From Dehalococcoidia bacterium (GTDB taxonomy: Bacteria; Chloroflexota; Dehalococcoidia; Dehalococcoidales; E44-bin46): a stretch of 38,725 bases of DNA. A program made the position numbers and the translations under genes. Shown here one piece after another: positions 8,993 to 16,892 of this stretch. Within the stretch, counting starts at the first letter, position 1; every line of letters starts with the position of its first letter. The stretch covers positions 1-38,725 of the forward strand of contig SOKA01000043.1 of assembly GCA_004376105.1 (NCBI GenBank), written 5' to 3'. The notes below the pieces were generated by a model, which was not told the DNA's origin, did no database searches, and worked only from the letters and a program-made list of their open reading frames with translations.

Positions 8993-11025
8993 TTTTCCTC
9001 CGATGAAATTGCCTTGTCTGGCAGATGTTTCGGTTTAAATATAATGGAAGGCTTGGTGTTTGATGAATATGTAAAACCAACAGCCTCTTGAATATCTCCA
9101 TGTTTTACCTTCAGTTCTTCTATCGAACCCCAGTCCAAGGCTCGCATAATGCAGGCATCCACGCAGATAGGGTTTTTGTTCTCTTCCAGCCTGTCCAGAC
9201 AAAAGTCACATTTCTCCATCTTTGCCCCTTTTTCGGCTCCAAACTGAGGGACATCATAGGGACATACTCTGAGGCAAAGCCTCCCGGCACAGTTCACGCA
9301 CCTCTTGGCTTCGGTAATGGCCTGCTCCTCACCGTACCCCAGCGCTATCTCGTTAAAACTATGAACCCTTTCCTGTACAGAAAGAGTAGGCATTTCCTGC
9401 CGTTCGGCTTTAACAAGGTCAGCGGGTATCTCAACTTTAATATCTGAGGCTATGATGGGAACATCTATGTAGCTCTTTCCCAGAACCTCCCCCTTCAGAT
9501 AGCGGTCGATGTAGTATGCAGCCCTCTGTCCAGCCGCAATAGCGTCGATAACCCAGGCCGTTCCTGTAACTGCATCTCCCCCGGCAAAGACCCCAGGACG
9601 ACTGGTTTCCAGAGTTTCGGGGGCTACAGCGATGGTGCCACGTTTGGTTACCTTGATGTCGGTGCCCGCCAAGAGGGGGTTTAGCTCTGGAGATTGGCCG
9701 ATTGCGAATATAATCGTGTCTGCCGATAAGACATGCTCGGATCCTTCAATGGCCTCGAGGTGCAATTTCCCATTCTTATCAAACTCCATCCAGCGCAGTT
9801 TAAGGCACTCTACACCAGTAGCATATCCATTTTGGCACACAACTCTGTTGAAGGTGAGTGAGGGGTAAATGATTATTCCCTCCTTCCCAGCCTCAGCAAT
9901 GTCATAGTCTAGCGCTGGCATCTGCTCTCGGGACTCCAGGCATGCCACTTCCGCTTTTTGTGCTCCTAGGCGGAGAGCAACACGGGCACAATCAATGGCT
10001 ATACCGCCACCACCGAGCACTAGGACTCTCTGGCCCAGCTTTATCTTATTACCCAGATTTACGTCGCGCAGGAATGAGGTACCCACCAATACATTATCAG
10101 CTTCAGTGCCAGGAATAGATAGCTTATGGCCATTATGGGCCCCCACCGCAATGAAGATGGCTTTGTAACCCTGTCGAGATAGGTCATCCAAAGTCATCCC
10201 CTTACCTATAGGTGTGTTGGTCCTGATTTCTATCCCCAGACCTTTAAGATACTCAATGTCCCGGTTCAGGACTTCTCTCGGCAGGCGGTAATCAGGAATA
10301 CCGACCGCCATCATGCCTCCTATAACAGGAAGTGCTTCAAAGATTGTAACCTTATAGCCTTTTCTTATCAGATCGTAGGCTACGGAAAGCCCTGCCGGCC
10401 CTGAGCCAATAATGGCCACACCCTGCTCTTTTGTCCTGGGAAGAGGAGCCGTCTTTTCATCAACCACGGCATCATAGGCGAATCGCTTTAGGTCTCTAAT
10501 AGCCAGGGGCTTATCAACTTCACTTCTTTTGCACTCACTTTCACAAGGCTGAGAGCATACCCTGCCCAAAACGCCAGGCAAAGGTAGTTTCTCTCTCATC
10601 AAGTCTAGTGCCTCCTTAAACCTACCTTTACTAATTAGAGCGATATAGCCTGGTACATCCACATGAGCTGGGCAGGTTACCTCACAGGCAGACACATTTA
10701 TCTGGCCATTTCCGTTGGTGACAGTGATACCACAGCGTGCATTCTCCTGACACTTTTCCCTGTCCACTACGACTATGCCGTCCTCTTCTCTTCTGGTTAT
10801 CGCTTCGGCAGGACAAACCACGGCACAGAGAGGGTCCTCACAATGATAGCAGGCAGCGGAAAGGTAGGCCAAGAAAGGCTGAGGGAATTTCCCTTCTTCA
10901 AGTGGGGTTACCCTCCGCCAGTGAGCCGGCCCGGCGGGTATATCATGCCAGTCTTTACATGCTACGCAGCAGGTAAAGCACCCGATACACCTAGTCTGGT
11001 CGAAATAAAAGCCTGTCTGCATCAC
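8989..11025 (-). CDS. DmsB-type 4Fe-4S electron-transfer subunit with internal GltD-like FAD/NAD(P)H oxidoreductase module
   Basis: 678 aa; DmsB-like N-terminus (CIGCFTCCVACKDWHD...CYHCEDPLCAVVCP), GltD-like centre (GVAIIGSGPAGLSVAYDLIRKGYKVTIFEALPVIGGMM), DmsB-like C-terminus (CPYDVPQFGAEKGAKMEKCDFCLDRLEENKNPICVDACIMRALDWG); overlaps downstream molybdoenzyme by 4 nt. Confidence 0.9.
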   Translation of the reverse strand: MMQTGFYFDQTRCIGCFTCCVACKDWHDIPAGPAHWRRVTPLEEGKFPQPFLAYLSAACYHCEDPLCAVVCPAEAITRREEDGIVVVDREKCQENARCGITVTNGNGQINVSACEVTCPAHVDVPGYIALISKGRFKEALDLMREKLPLPGVLGRVCSQPCESECKRSEVDKPLAIRDLKRFAYDAVVDEKTAPLPRTKEQGVAIIGSGPAGLSVAYDLIRKGYKVTIFEALPVIGGMMAVGIPDYRLPREVLNRDIEYLKGLGIEIRTNTPIGKGMTLDDLSRQGYKAIFIAVGAHNGHKLSIPGTEADNVLVGTSFLRDVNLGNKIKLGQRVLVLGGGGIAIDCARVALRLGAQKAEVACLESREQMPALDYDIAEAGKEGIIIYPSLTFNRVVCQNGYATGVECLKLRWMEFDKNGKLHLEAIEGSEHVLSADTIIFAIGQSPELNPLLAGTDIKVTKRGTIAVAPETLETSRPGVFAGGDAVTGTAWVIDAIAAGQRAAYYIDRYLKGEVLGKSYIDVPIIASDIKVEIPADLVKAERQEMPTLSVQERVHSFNEIALGYGEEQAITEAKRCVNCAGRLCLRVCPYDVPQFGAEKGAKMEKCDFCLDRLEENKNPICVDACIMRALDWGSIEELKVKHGDIQEAVGFTYSSNTKPSIIFKPKHLPDKAISSEEK

Positions 11026-11084
11026 TACTCCTCTTCGACTTTTTCAATTTTGAGCCCAAATTTGACACTTATCAGTCTGTGGTG

Positions 11085-11537
11085 TTATTGGTTCGCCCCT
11101 TCACCTACAGTAGGGAATCCTTCTAGCTTCCATCCAATACACCCGCCCGTCATATTATAGACTTCCCAGAAATCAAGCTCCTCCATTATAGCTAAAGCGT
11201 TCCAGCCAGGACCATCACCACATGCGGAAACAGAATAAATGAGATACGCCTTATTCTTATCCAGCTGGTTAAGCTCATCCCTGAAAGTTTCAGAATCCAA
11301 ATCTATGTTGATAGCATTTTCTAAATGCTCATAGGCAAATTCTTCCGGGGTTCGCAGATCAATAATGACAAAATCGGGATTAACCTGGTTTTCCTGGACT
11401 AAGGTAAACGCCTCTTGTGGGGTAACATTTTCAATTATCTGGGCTTTGCCAATACAACCACCAGCTAACACAGCTACAATAACCAGCGATACCGAGAGCA
11501 CCAACATCACTAATTTTTTTAGACTCTTTTTTGCCAA
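11085..11537 (-). CDS. Rhodanese-domain lipoprotein, paralog A (probable TTG start at 11537; ORF track start 11561)
   Basis: Lipobox-type signal AKKSLKKLVMLVLSVSLVIVAVLAGGC; rhodanese core TPQEAFTLVQ...DFVIIDLRTPEEFAYEHLENAINIDL; start chosen by alignment with paralog at 23876. Confidence 0.85.
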   Translation of the reverse strand: MAKKSLKKLVMLVLSVSLVIVAVLAGGCIGKAQIIENVTPQEAFTLVQENQVNPDFVIIDLRTPEEFAYEHLENAINIDLDSETFRDELNQLDKNKAYLIYSVSACGDGPGWNALAIMEELDFWEVYNMTGGCIGWKLEGFPTVGEGANQ

Positions 11538-11553
11538 GGTTATCACCCCCTTT
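11444..11553 (-). repeat. Near-identical ~110-bp inverted copy of 23859-23969
   Basis: Reverse complement AAAGGGGGTGATAACCTTGGCAAAAAAGAGTCTAAAAAAATTAGTGATGTTGGTGCTCTCGGTATCGCTGGTTATTGTAGCTGTGTTAGC matches the 23859 region with only a few differences. Confidence 0.9.
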
Positions 11554-11580
11554 CTTTTCAATTATATTCCGGCGTGCTTG

Positions 11581-12504
11581 TTAATCAGCCCTCCCTATTT
11601 CCAGCATCTTGTCCACAGCCAATTTTGCCTTGAGACGAATCTCTTCAGGAACCTTCACCTCAGGAGACATCTCCTCCAGAGACCACAGTATCTTTTCTAG
11701 GGTGATTCGTTTCATATTAGGGCAGACTGCTTGCTCAGAGGCAGGAATAAATTCCTTGCCCGGGTTTTCCTTTTTAAGCCTATATATAATCCCAATCTCT
11801 GTGCCCACAACTATCTCTTTAGCTTCTGTCTTCTGGGCGAACTTGATCATCCCGCTGGTGCTCAATGCCTCATCAGCAAGAGCAATCACCTCGGGCCTAC
11901 ATTCCGGGTGAACTATTATTTTGGCTTTTGGGTATTCTTGTTTCAGCCTGGTTATTTCCTGTGGCAGTATTCTGGCATGAGTGGGGCAATACCCAGGCCA
12001 CAGTATCATCTTCTTATTGGTCTTGGTTGAGATGTAATTACCCAGGTACTGGTCAGGAACAAATAGTATCTCATTGGCATCAAGACTTTCGATGACCTTG
12101 AGTGCATTGGCCGAGGTGCAGCAAATATCTGATTCTGCCTTAACCTCAGCCGAGGAGTTGACATAGCAAACTACGGTAGCATTTGAGAGCTCCTTTTTCC
12201 TCTCTCTGAGTTTATCGGCAGTAACCATATCGGCCATAGGGCAGCCGGCATTTATATCCGGAAGTAAGACTATCTTATCCGGGCAGAGGATAGAGGCTGT
12301 TTCTGCCATGAAATGAACCCCACAAAATACAATTACCTCGGCATCTGTCTTGGCAGCGTTTTGGCTCAAGCCTAAAGAATCACCGACAAAATCAGCTATG
12401 TCTTGGACTTCGCCCAATTGGTAGTTATGGGCGAGGATAACAGCCCCCCTTGTTTTCTTGAGGCTTAAAATTTTCCCAGTTAGTTCGACATGCTTATTTT
12501 CCAT
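11581..12504 (-). CDS. nadA: Quinolinate synthase A
   Basis: AVILAHNYQLGEVQDIADFVGDSLGLSQ, FCGVHFMAETASILCPDK, HPECRPEVIALAD. Confidence 0.96.
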   Translation of the reverse strand: MENKHVELTGKILSLKKTRGAVILAHNYQLGEVQDIADFVGDSLGLSQNAAKTDAEVIVFCGVHFMAETASILCPDKIVLLPDINAGCPMADMVTADKLRERKKELSNATVVCYVNSSAEVKAESDICCTSANALKVIESLDANEILFVPDQYLGNYISTKTNKKMILWPGYCPTHARILPQEITRLKQEYPKAKIIVHPECRPEVIALADEALSTSGMIKFAQKTEAKEIVVGTEIGIIYRLKKENPGKEFIPASEQAVCPNMKRITLEKILWSLEEMSPEVKVPEEIRLKAKLAVDKMLEIGRAD

Positions 12505-12510
12505 CAGTAA

Positions 12511-12960
12511 CTATCCTCCAGCCCTCTCCAATACCCTTATTGTGTCCCCCACCTTCACCAATCCCCCCCTGATTACCTTGGCAAATACTCCCTCTTTGGG
12601 CATGATGCACTTGCCTATCTGACGATATATGGCACATCCGATATGGCACTCTTTGCCAATTTGGGTGAGTTCCAAGACAATCTCTTCTTCAATACGTATG
12701 TGTGTGCCAACAGGAAGCGAGACCAATTCTATCCCCTCAGTGGTAAGATTTTCGGCGAAATCCCCAGGGCCTACATCAAAGCCCAGACCTCGCATCTTGT
12801 TGATGCTTTCAGTTGCCAACAGGCTTACTTGACGATGGGTACAGCAATCGGCATGAGCATCACCAACAAGACCATAATCGTCCTTAAGGACACCTTTAGC
12901 TACAGGTTTCTTCTTAGTACCTTTTTTCTTGCTCTTACAGACGGCAATTATTTTAGCCAT
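12511..12960 (-). CDS. MOSC domain protein (molybdenum cofactor sulfurase C-terminal type)
   Basis: 149 aa; GDAHADCCTHRQVSLLATESI...GPGDFAENLTTEGIELVSLPVGT...LELTQIGKECHIGCAIY. Confidence 0.88.
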   Translation of the reverse strand: MAKIIAVCKSKKKGTKKKPVAKGVLKDDYGLVGDAHADCCTHRQVSLLATESINKMRGLGFDVGPGDFAENLTTEGIELVSLPVGTHIRIEEEIVLELTQIGKECHIGCAIYRQIGKCIMPKEGVFAKVIRGGLVKVGDTIRVLERAGG

Positions 12961-13015
12961 GTCATCATTACTCCAACCAGCCAGTCAAATGCTTTTCTGG
13001 CGCTTTATCGAAGGC

Positions 13016-13105
13016 GTCTTTTAGCCTCATCAGGCTAGGTTTTACCTGGCGACTAGGAGCTAATAGCTCCTAGTTTCGGCTACCCCGGGTCTTTGTTCCT
13101 AGACC
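13016..13105. other. Cluster of short inverted repeats (hairpins) in the thiS-like/MOSC intergenic gap
   Basis: Perfect 11-bp inverted repeat ACTAGGAGCTA-a-TAGCTCCTAGT (13052-13074) plus AGCCT-catc-AGGCT, AGGT-ttt-ACCT and GGTCT-n8-AGACC. Confidence 0.6.
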
Positions 13106-13140
13106 TCTTTATTTATGATTTTCTTCTTCATTCACTTTAC

Positions 13141-13335
13141 TCATCCCCCTGCTATCACTGGGATTAATGTTACTTTATCCCCTCTCCTTAATCTTCTGTC
13201 CTTTATCGCATCTGGATAGAAAATCTCCCCACTCACCTCCAGCAGGATGGGAGCAGAGGAAAGCTGGAGTTCATCCATAAGCTCCTTTATTGTCTTATCT
13301 TCCTTGACCTCTATCTCCTCAATGCCCACTTTCAT
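13141..13335 (-). CDS. ThiS/MoaD-like beta-grasp sulfur-carrier protein (64 aa from ATG at 13335; ORF track start 13377)
   Basis: [64 protein letters not shown]; terminal GG; ATGA overlap with upstream gene stop. Confidence 0.82.
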   Translation of the reverse strand: MKVGIEEIEVKEDKTIKELMDELQLSSAPILLEVSGEIFYPDAIKDRRLRRGDKVTLIPVIAGG

Positions 13336-14132
13336 TTTCCATGTAAACTGTCTAAGATTCTGGCATGCTGCCCACAAAGCTCATATCCGCTCCCAAGCTG
13401 AGCAAAGATGAGTTCCTCTTGCCAGTGTGCATTATAAAGTCTACAGCCTTTATCCTTGCAAAAGGGGTCGCCGACAAGATAGTAGAAAAGCGCCTGCATT
13501 GCATACCCCTTCACAACCTCGGTCAGCCGCTCATCCTCGTAATCGATGAAACTCGCCTTCAATCTCTCTTTGAGTTCCAATAGGTCCTTTCCCAGCATCT
13601 CGTACTGTTGCTTAACAAGATAGTACTCCCTCGGCTTGGCCGGTGCCTCTACGAGCCCTGTGGTTGAGATAACCGAGGGGACACCATACACGCTTGTCCT
13701 GGCGTGGTACCGTTTGTCGCTCTCCTCCCAAGTGGCAAACAAACGGTTGGTAAAGAAGATGTGAACAAACCCAAGACAACGCTCCTCCCGTGCTACGAGC
13801 TCCGAAAAGACCCTTTGAAGTTGAAACCCGTCGTAGACGACTCCGAAGGCCTTTGTTTTTCCCAGAATTCTTCTTTTTTCATACTGGACCTCGCCATAGA
13901 GAGGTTCCGGCTCGGGTGCTATCTTTCTGCTCGCATCTCGAATCTTGATAGATGCGAGCTTTCTTGCATAATCTGGACTCTTCTCTAGCCGAAAAGCAAA
14001 GGGATTCCCCCTCACCTTGACTTGTACTTTCTTCAGCTTCTCTCTTAAATATCCAGCGATCTCCCCTATATCTAGCGTCTCAACCGCACCTTCATCGTAG
14101 ACGAGAACCTTCTCTATCCTGCGAACTTTCAT
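13332..14132 (-). CDS. Uncharacterised protein, possible metallopeptidase-like family (recalled as DUF6775) with C-terminal Cys/His cluster
   Basis: 266 aa; C-terminal [37 protein letters not shown] resembles a zinc-binding cluster; family assignment from memory, not searched. Confidence 0.5.
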   Translation of the reverse strand: MKVRRIEKVLVYDEGAVETLDIGEIAGYLREKLKKVQVKVRGNPFAFRLEKSPDYARKLASIKIRDASRKIAPEPEPLYGEVQYEKRRILGKTKAFGVVYDGFQLQRVFSELVAREERCLGFVHIFFTNRLFATWEESDKRYHARTSVYGVPSVISTTGLVEAPAKPREYYLVKQQYEMLGKDLLELKERLKASFIDYEDERLTEVVKGYAMQALFYYLVGDPFCKDKGCRLYNAHWQEELIFAQLGSGYELCGQHARILDSLHGK

Positions 14133-14911
14133 CTCAAATTTTCAAGAGCAATCTCAGCCGCCACCTCCCCTGATAGGAGCATAGCCCCAAAGGTTGGCCC
14201 CATCCTGGGCAATCCATAGGTTGTTGATACCGCCATGCCGGTGACAATCAACCCCGGGTGAACCTCTCCGGTGTGCTCAACAACTAGGTCTTCCGACCTC
14301 TCTACCCACATGGCACCTTGACCCTTGGTTTTGATTAGTCCCCTCTCCTCCAATTTCTTCACTACCTGAGCATCATGACCGGTAGCGTCGATAACCACTC
14401 TTGATTCGAGGGCAATGGGATCAACACACGTTATCTCTCTAGGCAATGCCGAGATGGGTGTCCAGTTAATCACGACTCCGGCAACACGATTATCTTCTCT
14501 TATGACTAGGTCATCGAAGTTCGTCATATTGAGAAACTTAACGCCGGCATCACAGGTTGAAGCAATAAGCTTTGAACACGCATGAGGGCCATCGGCGATC
14601 AATAGGTTCTCATTGACAGCCTTGTACGGTATACCAAGCTCGTCCAAGATCCTCTCTCCCGGATGTCTTATGGTTACCGTGTTCATCAGGAAACCTCCAA
14701 TCCAGAAGCCACCCCCCAGGTAGTTATTCCGTTCGACGATAAGAACCCTCTTGCCTGCTGTTGCCAAATTCCTACCTGCCATAAGCCCACTGGGACCGCC
14801 GCCGATGATGATGCAGTCGCTTTCCACATGTTCTTGAAACTGGGCGGCAAATTCAGCGACTATGGCACTACTTATGTCTTTTTCACTCACCGGACCGAAC
14901 TTCTGCGCCAC
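14129..14911 (-). CDS. thi4: Thi4-type thiazole synthase / ribulose-1,5-bisphosphate-forming homolog (GTG start)
   Basis: [44 protein letters not shown]...[13 protein letters not shown]...[29 protein letters not shown] upstream. Confidence 0.9.
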   Translation of the reverse strand: MAQKFGPVSEKDISSAIVAEFAAQFQEHVESDCIIIGGGPSGLMAGRNLATAGKRVLIVERNNYLGGGFWIGGFLMNTVTIRHPGERILDELGIPYKAVNENLLIADGPHACSKLIASTCDAGVKFLNMTNFDDLVIREDNRVAGVVINWTPISALPREITCVDPIALESRVVIDATGHDAQVVKKLEERGLIKTKGQGAMWVERSEDLVVEHTGEVHPGLIVTGMAVSTTYGLPRMGPTFGAMLLSGEVAAEIALENLR

Positions 14912-15015
14912 TTTAGCACCTCCTTACCAATACTAACCCGTGGGTCTTCCACTCTTAGCATGTCCATCCTCCATTCTCAAAATGTCGATGAGAGATTTTA
15001 CGGACTTCAGGGATT

Positions 15016-15426
15016 TCATAGGCTAACGTTATTTTTTCCCCTCCGATTCTTAGTCAGGTAATCATCTATAGCTGATTTAAGCGCTTCCTCAGCCAAAACC
15101 GAGCAATGCATCTTAATTGACGGCAGCCCATCCAGGGCTTCGGCAACTGCCCGATTGGAGATTTCCAGCGCCTCTCCTATGCTCTTCCCTTTTACCATCT
15201 CGGTGACCATAGAGCTCGTAGCGATGGCGGCTCCGCAGCCGAAGGTCTTGAATTTGGCATCAGCGATGGTGCCATTATTCACCTTGATGTAAAGCTCCAT
15301 GATATCACCGCACACCGGGTTCCCCACATGTCCGACGCCATCAGGATTTTCTATCTCGCCCACATTCCTGGGGTTCTTGAAGTGCTCCATCACCTTATCA
15401 CTGTATAGCGACCATACATTACGCAT
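15016..15426 (-). CDS. nifU: Iron-sulfur cluster scaffold, NifU/IscU N-terminal type
   Basis: YSDKVMEHFKNPRNVGEIENPDGVGHVGNPVCGDIMELYIKV...KFKTFGCGAAIATSSMVTEMVKG. Confidence 0.95.
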   Translation of the reverse strand: MRNVWSLYSDKVMEHFKNPRNVGEIENPDGVGHVGNPVCGDIMELYIKVNNGTIADAKFKTFGCGAAIATSSMVTEMVKGKSIGEALEISNRAVAEALDGLPSIKMHCSVLAEEALKSAIDDYLTKNRRGKNNVSL

Positions 15427-15437
15427 CTTTTCGTCTC

Positions 15438-16604
15438 CTATCTGTGGCTTTTTAGTAGCGGCGACATGGCTCTGAGTTTAGCTACAATTTGGGGTAATAC
15501 CTCCAGAACTCGACCTATATCCTCCTCACTGGTCCATTTCCCTAGAGTAAACCTCAACGAGCCGTGGGCCTGTTCATGGGAAAGCCCTATTGCCAAGAGA
15601 ACATGAGATGCTTCAAGGCTTGATGAGCTGCAGGCTGAACCCGTAGAAGCACAAATGCCCTCCAAGTCAAGATTCAGGACCATTGATTCCCCTTCTACAT
15701 AATCAACGCTTACATTGACATTGTTGGGCAGCCTCTTTTGGGGATGACCGTTTAAACGAATGTGGTCAATCCGCTCCAGAAGACCCTTAATAAGCTGGTC
15801 ACGAAGATAAGTCAGCCGCTCCGCTTCTTCACTCATTTCCTGCTGAGCAAGTTCCACGGCTCTGCCAAAACCCACAATTCCAGGGACATTCTCAGTGCTG
15901 GCCCGTCGCCTTCTCTCCTGCTCACCCCCATGCATAAAGGGAATTAGTTTTGTCCCCTTTCTGATATATAACGCTCCAACCCCCTTAGGACCGTAGAGCT
16001 TGTGGGCTGAGATAGAGAGTAAGTCTACCTCAAGCTCATTCACATCTACCGGGATATGCCCTGCCGTCTGCACAGCATCGGTATGAAAATAGATTCCTGC
16101 GCCCTTGGCAATCCTTCCTATTTCGGCTATGGGCTCTATGGTGCCCATTTCATTGTTAGCGTGCATCACCGAAATGAGAATAGTCTTATTAGTGATAGCC
16201 CTCCTGACATCATCAGGGTCAACCAAGCCATACTCATCCACCGGGAGATAGGTTACACTGAACCTCCTTCTCTCCAAAAACTTGCACGTCTCTATCACTG
16301 CATGGTGCTCAATGGAGCTAGTAATAATGTGATCCCCTTTTTTCTCATTAGCATAGGCCACACCCTTTAAGGCGAAGTTATCTGCCTCGGTGCCGCCACT
16401 GGTAAAGACGATTTCCTCATCCCGGGCACCAATAAGCTCAGCAACCCTGACCCTTACCTCCTGAATAGCCCCCTTTGCCTCCTGCCCACAGGAATAGAGG
16501 CTCGAAGGATTGCCGAAGCTACCGGTGAAGTATGGCAACATAGCCTTCACCACCTCGGGATGCGTGGGCGTGGTGGCAGCGTAATCAAGGTATATCCGCT
16601 TCAT
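15438..16604 (-). CDS. nifS: Cysteine desulfurase NifS/IscS
   Basis: [18 protein letters not shown]...[15 protein letters not shown]...[21 protein letters not shown]...[21 protein letters not shown]. Confidence 0.95.
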   Translation of the reverse strand: MKRIYLDYAATTPTHPEVVKAMLPYFTGSFGNPSSLYSCGQEAKGAIQEVRVRVAELIGARDEEIVFTSGGTEADNFALKGVAYANEKKGDHIITSSIEHHAVIETCKFLERRRFSVTYLPVDEYGLVDPDDVRRAITNKTILISVMHANNEMGTIEPIAEIGRIAKGAGIYFHTDAVQTAGHIPVDVNELEVDLLSISAHKLYGPKGVGALYIRKGTKLIPFMHGGEQERRRRASTENVPGIVGFGRAVELAQQEMSEEAERLTYLRDQLIKGLLERIDHIRLNGHPQKRLPNNVNVSVDYVEGESMVLNLDLEGICASTGSACSSSSLEASHVLLAIGLSHEQAHGSLRFTLGKWTSEEDIGRVLEVLPQIVAKLRAMSPLLKSHR

Positions 16605-16607
16605 TGC

Positions 16608-16850
16608 TTATCCCTCTACAATATCGCCAATGACTGGGTCGACCCTTACCCCCTTGCTCGTCACCCAGGCGATGCCCTGCTCGATTTCTTTCTCCTCCCC
16701 CTCCAGCTCCAGCACTACCCAACCTCTATTTTCGGATACATCAGCCCGGCGGATATTGGTCACTACCTTAAACTGGTGACTAAGGTTATAGATGATGGGC
16801 TCCCTAACCAATTCCTGGGGAAAGGTAAACATTACTTGTCTCTTGGCCAT
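16608..16850 (-). CDS. Stand-alone NIL-domain protein
   Basis: 80 aa; TFPQELVREPIIYNLSHQFKVVTNIRRADVSENRGWVVLELEGEEKEIEQGIAWVTSKGVRVDPV. Confidence 0.8.
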   Translation of the reverse strand: MAKRQVMFTFPQELVREPIIYNLSHQFKVVTNIRRADVSENRGWVVLELEGEEKEIEQGIAWVTSKGVRVDPVIGDIVEG

Positions 16851-16892
16851 CTTATCCTCCTTCTTTATATAGCCCAGGTCGAATATCGAGTT

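Noticed and set aside
12511-12960. MOSC protein as a second sulfur carrier because it ends in ...RAGG
   Set aside because: It is a full MOSC domain, not a beta-grasp fold; the terminal GG is likely chance.
13052-13074. 11-bp perfect hairpin as an intrinsic terminator
   Set aside because: No T-tract follows on either strand (TTTCGGCT on plus; GTCGCCAGG on minus).
14914-15005. 28-codon minus-strand ORF MKSLKSVKSLIDILRMEDGHAKSGRPTG between nifU and thi4
   Set aside because: Very short, no clear ribosome site and no distinctive composition; cannot be separated from chance.
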